Shown one piece after another: positions 57,696 through 64,000 of a stretch of DNA of 64,000 nucleotides (position 1 is the stretch's first letter; each line of letters begins with the position of its first letter). Made by a program: the position numbers and the translations under genes. The notes beneath the pieces were generated by a model that saw only the letters and a list, made by a program, of their open reading frames with translations, was not told the origin of the DNA and ran no database searches. Source of the DNA: Pseudoxanthomonas sp. GM95 (lineage in GTDB: Bacteria > Pseudomonadota > Gammaproteobacteria > Xanthomonadales > Xanthomonadaceae); the NCBI RefSeq assembly GCF_900109775.1, contig NZ_FOAX01000001.1, positions 1,612,001-1,676,000 of the forward strand, written 5' to 3'.

Positions 57696-57879
57696 CCAAA
57701 CTCTTTGGCGATACTGCACTGCGTAATCGCTAAGCCACTGAATCTGCATTCCGGATCAGGAAAATATCTTCATCAGTCATGAGGCAGTCGCGAGTTGTCG
57801 GCGGACTCTCGTGCGGTAGATCTAGGTGCTGCGAAGTGAAGAGCCAGGCCGCCTATGTCTCACACATAGCTGGTCTCGA

Positions 57880-59088
57880 TCATGAAGCCAGGAGCGGAAC
57901 CTCAGGGTCCAGAGCCTCCTGCTCCAGCGAGAACGGTTCGTCAGTGAGTTGAGCGGAAACGGCATGCCACCCTGCCCGCTCTGCCGACAGTTTCATGGAG
58001 GACAGGACCCCGGATGCAACTTTGCAGGCGGTCTTTTTGAGTTCTTCGGGAACATCGCAAGGCGACATCAGCCATGGATGGCATTTCCGTCCTGTAGAGA
58101 TTGCCGCCTCAGCGACCACCGCGGCGATTCGAAACCCGCCCTGGTCGATGTCGCCCCAGTGGAACACGGGTACCTTGGTCGACAGGCTGCTGAGCAGCTT
58201 GGTGTACGCCAGGCGCCACGCCGGCGAAGGCATCCCCCCGGTGTACAAGACCACGCCGCCGGAACCTGCCAGCACGCTAAGCGCATCGTGGAACGTCGCC
58301 AGATTCTCGATGGTCAGCACATACCTGGCCTCAAGCGAGAACCCTGCAATGGCTTGCGGCGGCACACCGAGGTAAGGCGCGATCAACGGCAGCGGCGCTG
58401 GATTGCCTGAGATCTGCACGAAGCCGGACCCGGCGATCAGCAAGGGCTGCGGCTCACGCCGCACGCCGATGGCCGACCAGATTTCCTCCTTGGTGAGTCC
58501 GCTGGCATTGAGCTGGCCTGACACCAGCACATCCAGCCAGTGGGGCAGTTTCTCCAGGCGCTTGCTGTCGCCGAAGTGTCTGGCGCTTTCGCGGCGCAGG
58601 ACAGCTTCAGCACCGGTGTCCTTGGTCCGCATGGCGACGAAACTTGCGGCATCGGCCAGGTCAGCCGCAGCTTCGCTGCCAAAGCTGCGCACCTTGCGCC
58701 CCTGCTGCCAGATCTCCAGGATTTCCTGGGTGATCGGAAACCGGTTTGCCCACGGCGCCAGGATCAGCGCCGCCGCCACGGCCTTCTCGCCTGTCAGCTG
58801 GATCCCTAGGTGCAGGGCCAGCCGTTCCAGGTTGGCCACCGTGATCCGCACAAGCCGGGAGCCATCCCCTGCCAGGCGATCGCGCTGCACGCTGACCGCC
58901 GCATCGCGCTCTGCCAGGGTGATCTGGGCGTGGTAGCGCTCGATCGCTTCCAGGGCACGCAGCTGGATGTACTCTGCGGCATGCGCCTGGCTGGTCATGG
59001 ACAGGGAGACATCCTCGCTGGAGCCCCGGAGGCGTGCGTTCTCGCCGCGCCGCAGGAGCTTCTCCAGCGTAATGCGGGCCTCACTCAT
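57880..59088 (-). CDS. jetD: Wadjet JetD, Toprim-type nuclease subunit
   Basis: 402 residues from ATG 59088, just inside the jetC stop region (8-base overlap); a GTG at 59097 is also possible. The N-terminal half matches the DUF3322 pattern (helical, ARHFGDSKRLEKL, FVQISGNPAPLPL). The C-terminal DUF2220/Toprim domain has the acidic site VLTIENLATFH and then HWGDIDQGGFRI (DxD). JetD is the nuclease that cleaves plasmid DNA extruded by JetABC. It is the last gene of the operon. The 184 bases between it and hipB contain no gene. Confidence 0.9.
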   Translation of the reverse strand: MSEARITLEKLLRRGENARLRGSSEDVSLSMTSQAHAAEYIQLRALEAIERYHAQITLAERDAAVSVQRDRLAGDGSRLVRITVANLERLALHLGIQLTGEKAVAAALILAPWANRFPITQEILEIWQQGRKVRSFGSEAAADLADAASFVAMRTKDTGAEAVLRRESARHFGDSKRLEKLPHWLDVLVSGQLNASGLTKEEIWSAIGVRREPQPLLIAGSGFVQISGNPAPLPLIAPYLGVPPQAIAGFSLEARYVLTIENLATFHDALSVLAGSGGVVLYTGGMPSPAWRLAYTKLLSSLSTKVPVFHWGDIDQGGFRIAAVVAEAAISTGRKCHPWLMSPCDVPEELKKTACKVASGVLSSMKLSAERAGWHAVSAQLTDEPFSLEQEALDPEVPLLAS

Positions 59089-62000
59089 GCCCGGCACCGC
59101 GCTCGGCGTTGATGCGCGCGGTTTCGGCCGCCAGCAGCTCAGGGTGTAGGTCGAACTGATCGCTGAGTAGCAGCTCGCGGGCCGCAGCCTTGACCTCGAT
59201 ACGCTCGACCTGGAGCAGGTCGCCGTCGCGGAACAGCTCGATATAGCTGTCCATGACGCCGCTGAGTGTGCCCTGCGCGGTGTCCGGCGCCGCCAGGATC
59301 AGCTGCAGCCCTAGCGAACGCAGGTAGTTGGTGGTCGCGCGTGCGTTCTGGGCATCGATCTTGTCGCCGAACTCATCCAGCAGGATCAGGCCCATGCCGC
59401 CGGGATGGGCATCGCTCTTGCCATAGGCCGCCGCCAGGGCAGCTCCTGCGATGACATAGAGCGGTGCGCGATGCTCGCCACCCGAACCTGAGCGCATACG
59501 CTCGCTCAAGGTGCCGATGACGCGATCCTCCTGCTTGATCTGCACCTCGAACTTGAAGAAGCGGCGGTAATCGTCCAGCGGCGACGCCGCGGTCTTGGCC
59601 TGGGTGCTGTCCTCGATCAGTTCGCGAAACGCTGCAGGCACTTCGCCGGCCGTACCGAACAGGCCGTCCTCGCCATTGAGGTCGGCGGCGCGCTGGATGA
59701 AGCGATACAGGTCCTGATACTCGGGGATGACCTCGTAATGGAACTGGTAGCGCTCGTTGTTGGAGAACGCTGGACTGGCGCGCAGGGTCCGGTTGAGCGT
59801 GTTTATCTGGTGCTTGAGCTTGGAGAAGTTGTCGTACAGGGTCGAGGCGACATTGGTGCGGAAGGTCTCAACCGCCGTCCCATAGGCCTCGGCCGCCTGC
59901 TCCCTGTACTGGGCCAGCTCGGTGCCACGCAGGTGGTCCAGCTCCTTCTTCAGGAAACCTTGCGCCGGACGCCAGGCGTCGGCTGCGAACTCCAGCATCG
60001 CGCCATGGTCCTTGGCGTACTGGGCCAGCTCGCTCCAGGCCGCTGGCACCAGTGAGGCCAGCTGGCGATCCGCATCGCGGGCTCGCTCTTCGCAGCGTTT
60101 GACCCGCTCCTCCAGCGATGGAAGCTTTTCGTCGAGCTCCTCGCGCTGGCGCTCGACCCGATTAGGGTTCACGTCCGGATCGTTGAACGCGGCCACCGCG
60201 TTCTTAGAGTACTGCTCTTCCTGCGAGCGCAGTCCTTCCAGGATGCGTTCTGCGGCGTCACGCTGGCGCTGTGCCACGGCTTCATTGCCGGCCAGCTGCT
60301 CGATCTGCTGATCGAACTGCCCTGCCTGCTCCTGCAGCTCGCGCACCTGCTCGGACAGCCTGACCAGATCCGGATCCAGCTGGGCTGCCTGGTTGTCCCG
60401 GGTATTGCGATAACGCGCTTCAGCCTCCTTGTGCTGCAGCAGCCCGTCGTGGATGGACAGCGCGACTTCGTCGGCATCGGCAAACCGCGACAGCGCCTGT
60501 TGCAGCGCCTCGGCCTGGCGATAGGCAGGCTCAAGCCGGCGCACATCCTGCTCGGCCGTTTCCAGCTCATCGCGCAGGCTGCGCAGCCGTTCGCGGCTGT
60601 CGGTGGCACCGATCTTCAGCTCGGACGCCGCTGGCAGCCGCCGGCGCTCGATCCCGCCGCCCTTGGCGACCAGGCCATCCCGGGTCAGTCCCTGGCGCGT
60701 GCGCACCACGTCCTGGTCGCTCTCGACCTGGCGCAGCTCACCCAGCTGTCGACGCAGGTAGGCGACCGCCTCGGCGTTGTCGCCCACGATCAGGCTGGCC
60801 ACTGCATCGACCGCTGGATGCTCGCCCCTGCCGGCGCGCGCATGGGTGCTCAGTGCCAGCTTCACCCCGTAGACCGCACGCCCGCCCTGTAGCGAGCGCA
60901 CCAGCCGGGTGGCGCGCTCCTCATGCTCGGCCGGAACCAATAGCGCCTCGACATGGCTTCGAAGGTAAGCCTCGATGGCCGGCTGCCAGGAAACATCGGA
61001 GATGCGCACCAGATCGCAGACCGGGCGAACCACGATGCCCTCATCCTGGAGGTAGCTCATCAGGCGAGACACGTCCGGGCGCAGTTCGGACTGGCCTGCG
61101 CTCACGCGTGCCTGGTTGCGTTTGGCGCTGTCGCGGCGGGCGCTGGCCTCTTCCCAGGCGGCGTGGCGCGAGCGCGCGTGCTGGGACACCGCGGCCAGGA
61201 TCGGCGCGCTCTGCTTCAGCGCGGTTCTTGCCTGGTCATGGAGCGTATCGGGCGAGATCGGGATATCCGAATCACCGGCAAGCGCGGTCAGCTCATCCAG
61301 CCACTGCTGCCAGGGGGCCAACGCCTGCGCCAATGCCTGTGGCTGCACGCTGTCCAGTTTGAGCTTGTCTACCGCCTGCAGCTGGTCACGCACATAGGCG
61401 ATCTGGCGCACCAGATCCTTCTTGCGCTGGACCAGCTGATCACGGTCACGGCCGACGATCGCGTCGAACGCGGCCTGGTCGGCAAATCCGTGCGTGCCCT
61501 GCAACCGCTGTTGGGCCTGCTCATAGGCCTGGCGTGCGCTGCTGCGTCCCGAGCGGGCTTCCTGCAAGGCCCGTCCAGCCGTGGAGAGTTGCTCGCCAGC
61601 CCTGATCAGATCCTGGTCGGCCTGCTCGACCTGTTCGCCGAGCAGATCGCGCCGGTACTCGGCTTCCAGTGCCCTGCTCGAGGCCGCGCGTTCGGCCTGG
61701 GCGGCGATCTTGCCGTACTGCTCCTCGACCTTCTCGGCGACCTCGATCCGCTGGCTGACCTGCTCGATCTTGTCCTTGATCTGGCGGAAGGTCTCCAGCA
61801 AAGCCCGGAAGCGCGCGATCTCGGTGGGCCGGTCTTCGGCCACCAGGGTACGCACGAACAGGTCGATGTCCTCGTGCTTCTGCAGGTTCAGTGCGTTGGA
61901 GAACGCCTTGCGATAGGCGCCCAGGTCCGGATGCAGGGTCGGCGAGGCACGCAGGCGCAGCAGCAGGTCCTTGAGGAAGCGCTCGCTGGTGGTGTGCAGC

Positions 62001-62515
62001 TCCTGCTTGGTCTGCGCCTGCTTGCACAGCTTGTTGCCCAGTTCGCGGAACGCATTCCAGGCCAGCGGCAGTACCTTGCCGCCGGCGCGCTCCAGATGGT
62101 CATCCAGCTCCAAGGCAACGCCTGGCAGCAGATATAGACCGTGGACGCGATGGTCGGGCTCATCGACCGAGGCGCCCAGCGCGATGCCGGCCGTCAGCGG
62201 CTCGCCCGTCTCCTGGTCGCGGAACACCAGGCTGATGTAGGTCGTGGCGGTACGTCGCTTGCGGCCATCGTCGCCGCTGCGATACACGCCAAGGCAGTAG
62301 TCGCGGATCGAACGCGCGCGGCTGCTGCCGCCGGCCTGGGCATTGAAGCGGATCCGGCTGCGGTCGGCGCCCAGCAGCACGATCTGCAAGGCGTCGAGCA
62401 GCGCGCTCTTGCCGGCGCCGTTGGGCGCGATGATGGCGCTGGTCGCATCCAGCTGAAGGGTCTGGGCCTCGAACAGGAAAAACTGGACCAGGTGGACGCG
62501 CTCAAGCAGTTGCAT
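59081..62515 (-). CDS. jetC: Wadjet JetC, SMC-like ATPase
   Basis: 1144 residues. The Walker A motif is in IIAPNGAGKSALLDALQ (near residue 34). Long coiled coils fill about 220-930, with a central hinge-like globular part (about 480-590, VVRPVCDLVRISDVSWQPAIEAY). The C-terminal head has the signature SGSGGEHRAPLY and Walker B GLILLDEFGDKID. This is the SMC/MukB-type loop-extruding motor of the Wadjet complex. It starts within the jetB 3' end (14-base overlap), with GGAGG upstream. Confidence 0.93.
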   Translation of the reverse strand: MQLLERVHLVQFFLFEAQTLQLDATSAIIAPNGAGKSALLDALQIVLLGADRSRIRFNAQAGGSSRARSIRDYCLGVYRSGDDGRKRRTATTYISLVFRDQETGEPLTAGIALGASVDEPDHRVHGLYLLPGVALELDDHLERAGGKVLPLAWNAFRELGNKLCKQAQTKQELHTTSERFLKDLLLRLRASPTLHPDLGAYRKAFSNALNLQKHEDIDLFVRTLVAEDRPTEIARFRALLETFRQIKDKIEQVSQRIEVAEKVEEQYGKIAAQAERAASSRALEAEYRRDLLGEQVEQADQDLIRAGEQLSTAGRALQEARSGRSSARQAYEQAQQRLQGTHGFADQAAFDAIVGRDRDQLVQRKKDLVRQIAYVRDQLQAVDKLKLDSVQPQALAQALAPWQQWLDELTALAGDSDIPISPDTLHDQARTALKQSAPILAAVSQHARSRHAAWEEASARRDSAKRNQARVSAGQSELRPDVSRLMSYLQDEGIVVRPVCDLVRISDVSWQPAIEAYLRSHVEALLVPAEHEERATRLVRSLQGGRAVYGVKLALSTHARAGRGEHPAVDAVASLIVGDNAEAVAYLRRQLGELRQVESDQDVVRTRQGLTRDGLVAKGGGIERRRLPAASELKIGATDSRERLRSLRDELETAEQDVRRLEPAYRQAEALQQALSRFADADEVALSIHDGLLQHKEAEARYRNTRDNQAAQLDPDLVRLSEQVRELQEQAGQFDQQIEQLAGNEAVAQRQRDAAERILEGLRSQEEQYSKNAVAAFNDPDVNPNRVERQREELDEKLPSLEERVKRCEERARDADRQLASLVPAAWSELAQYAKDHGAMLEFAADAWRPAQGFLKKELDHLRGTELAQYREQAAEAYGTAVETFRTNVASTLYDNFSKLKHQINTLNRTLRASPAFSNNERYQFHYEVIPEYQDLYRFIQRAADLNGEDGLFGTAGEVPAAFRELIEDSTQAKTAASPLDDYRRFFKFEVQIKQEDRVIGTLSERMRSGSGGEHRAPLYVIAGAALAAAYGKSDAHPGGMGLILLDEFGDKIDAQNARATTNYLRSLGLQLILAAPDTAQGTLSGVMDSYIELFRDGDLLQVERIEVKAAARELLLSDQFDLHPELLAAETARINAERGAGHE

Positions 62516-63137
62516 CGTCGTCCTCCGTCAGTTCCTGGCTGTCCTGGCCCTGTTCGTCGTGGTTGTGCTGGTCCAGACGTTGCAGCCACTGCTCGCCCAC
62601 CACTTCCACGATTGCCGGGCGCACCAGCAAGTGGAAGGGCTGCGGATCGTCGCCCTCGGTCTCCACCAGCCGGCACACGCCCCAGCGCTTGAGCGCACGT
62701 GCCAGCAGGCGCAGCGCGCCCACCTCGGGCATCTGCCGCCCCGAAAAGGCCGGGTAGGCCTCCTGCAGCTCGGGCAGGTCGACCACGACCTCGCCCAGGT
62801 CCTCGATCTGGCCCTGGCGCATGGCCTGATCGTAGCGATGGCGCAGGATCAGCAGCAGGATGGTTTCTTCCAGCGAGACCGGCGCGCCTTCACCGTGCTG
62901 GGGCAAAGCCACCACGTAGCGATAGTGCGCGTTGCGCTCCAGCACGATGCCCAGCGGCTCGAGTGCGGACTTGAAGTCTTCCAGATGCGCTTCGATCAGG
63001 TGGTAGGCCACGCGCGAGCTGCGATCGCTGGCGTAAAGGACCTGCTCGGTGACCAGGCGATAGGCCGCGCGCTCGAAGTCCTGGACGGTGTACATCCCGT
63101 TCGAGGCCTGGCTCAAGGTGTTCCAACTGCGTTTCAT
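62502..63137 (-). CDS. jetB: Wadjet JetB, kite-like subunit (DUF4194)
   Basis: 211 residues. It matches DUF4194/MukE-like winged-helix proteins: AAYRLVTEQVLYASDRSSRVAYHLIEAH at the start, SLEETILLLILRHRYDQAM in the middle and LARALKRWGVCRLVE later. The acidic Gln/Asp-rich tail is at the C-terminus. JetB bridges JetA and the JetC heads. The ATG overlaps the jetA stop by four bases. Confidence 0.92.
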   Translation of the reverse strand: MKRSWNTLSQASNGMYTVQDFERAAYRLVTEQVLYASDRSSRVAYHLIEAHLEDFKSALEPLGIVLERNAHYRYVVALPQHGEGAPVSLEETILLLILRHRYDQAMRQGQIEDLGEVVVDLPELQEAYPAFSGRQMPEVGALRLLARALKRWGVCRLVETEGDDPQPFHLLVRPAIVEVVGEQWLQRLDQHNHDEQGQDSQELTEDDDATA

Positions 63138-64000
63138 GCGGCTTTTTGAATCCGGTGAATGACAAAGCGCGAGGCGCTCAGATGTGGCGTATCCAGGGGG
63201 CCGGCATCTGCGACCAGCTCGACGCGGAACCCGCGCAGCAGCCGGCCCAAGGGGTCTTCGCGGCGCAATCCGCCCTGGCGATGGCTGCGCAGCGCTAGGG
63301 TCAGCAGGGTCTGGTAGGCCCGGAAATCCTCGATCGAATCGATGCTCAGGACTGACGAGTCGACGCTCGCCTGCTGCTCCAGGTGGCGTCCGACATAGCG
63401 GGCCATGTCTTCGGGTGTGACCAGGCGGGCACGCTTGATCCGCCTGAGCAGGCTCAGGCGAGCGAGCTGTTCGGCGGTGGGTTGCTGGCTGGAATTGGCG
63501 CTTCGGGCGATCGTCTGGGGTTTCTGGCGCGGGGCGCGCAGGCGCTCGGCGCCCATCAGGCCGCCCGGGCCGACCGGCATGCGCAGCGCCTCTTCCGGCG
63601 CGTTGAGCGCGCCACGACAGGCGCGCTGCAGCAGGACATCGAGCTTGTCCGGGGCGCGAAGGCGGTAATCGATGAAGGCCAGGGCGCGGCGGTTGGCCTG
63701 GCGGATGTCATCGTCCAGGCGCCCCAGGTACTCGCCGATCCGGTCCAGCTCGTGCAGGCGCCGAAGGCTGCGCTGTAGGCGATGGCTGGCTCGCTCAGGA
63801 TCATGGCCGCCCAGGTGCTCGCCGTACCAGGACTGCAGCCGGTCACGCAGGTCGGTCGACTCGATCTGCTGAACCATGGCCAGGATCGAGCTGCGTCGCG
63901 CTAGCGGATGATCGGCTCGGTGCAGGTCGGCGTAATCGCCGATGAAGAACTGCCCCACATAGCGCTCGAACCACTGCCGGGCGAACTGTGCAGTACTCTC
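63134..64000 (-). CDS. jetA: Wadjet JetA, kleisin-like subunit (DUF3375), 5' end outside window
   Basis: The frame is open from the window edge (base 64000) to the stop at 63134, giving the last 288 residues. The GTG at 63958 is internal, since FARQWFERYV upstream of it is in frame and coding in character. The visible part is the DUF3375 C-terminal half (HRLQRSLRRLHELDRIGEYL; RRALAFIDYRLRAPDKLDVLL) with winged-helix-like ends. JetA is the kleisin (MukF-like) part of the Wadjet complex. About 200 N-terminal residues should lie beyond the edge. Confidence 0.9.
   Translation of the reverse strand, partial: ESTAQFARQWFERYVGQFFIGDYADLHRADHPLARRSSILAMVQQIESTDLRDRLQSWYGEHLGGHDPERASHRLQRSLRRLHELDRIGEYLGRLDDDIRQANRRALAFIDYRLRAPDKLDVLLQRACRGALNAPEEALRMPVGPGGLMGAERLRAPRQKPQTIARSANSSQQPTAEQLARLSLLRRIKRARLVTPEDMARYVGRHLEQQASVDSSVLSIDSIEDFRAYQTLLTLALRSHRQGGLRREDPLGRLLRGFRVELVADAGPLDTPHLSASRFVIHRIQKAA

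Overview
The window is about 64 kb of GC-rich chromosome, probably from a gammaproteobacterium of the Xanthomonadaceae/Lysobacteraceae (Stenotrophomonas, Pseudoxanthomonas or a relative). This is inferred from codon use, the czc and ars gene types, a TonB-dependent receptor of the carbohydrate-uptake type, and short intergenic palindromes built on GTCCGCTT/AAGCGGAC. No rRNA, tRNA, CRISPR array, transposase or phage gene is visible.

Layout. 1-0.8 kb: an edge-truncated membrane protein and a small secreted protein inside a ~470-bp segment that recurs in the same orientation at 31.6-32.1 kb. 0.9-10 kb: an ABC-F ATPase, then an electrophile/oxidative-stress locus. Here a hydrolase and an OmpR-type two-component pair diverge from a six-gene operon (epoxide-hydrolase-like enzyme, cytochrome P460, Ohr/OsmC, CcdA-like membrane protein, thioredoxin-like lipoprotein, SDR); the shared promoter carries two inverted TTTGTATC boxes. 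10-13 kb: an arsenic operon pair (acr3-arsR diverging from arsH-arsC-arsN2). 13-16 kb: hypothetical proteins and an orphan regulator with a degenerate receiver. 15.7-23.3 kb: a czcI-czcC-czcB-czcA-CDF efflux cluster with a second CDF gene divergent. 23-32.4 kb: a small accessory stretch with an S41-type protease, an HxlR regulator divergent from a four-gene reductase/SDR/chloroperoxidase/AhpD-like operon, and several low-GC orphan secreted proteins.

32.6-44.8 kb is one coherent sugar-acid regulon. A TonB receptor operon (receptor, SDR, DgoK-like kinase, a KDPGal-aldolase/SMP-30 fusion, a sialate-O-acetylesterase-like enzyme), a divergent DHDPS-like/dehydratase operon, an MFS transporter and an IclR regulator together provide every step of a De Ley-Doudoroff-type pathway. 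Copies of a TTGCTA-N3-TAGCAA box lie at the receptor/DHDPS-like, transporter and iclR promoters.

45-55 kb: an exported S8 protease, a 1443-residue trimeric autotransporter adhesin with two near-identical ~1-kb head modules, and an 802-residue CadC-like winged-helix/TPR regulator. 55.6-64 kb: a DUF2809-type pseudogene broken by three in-frame stops, a toxin-first hipA-hipB pair behind three regularly spaced operators, and a Wadjet type I system (jetA-B-C-D) running off the right edge. The right end is a defence-type island.
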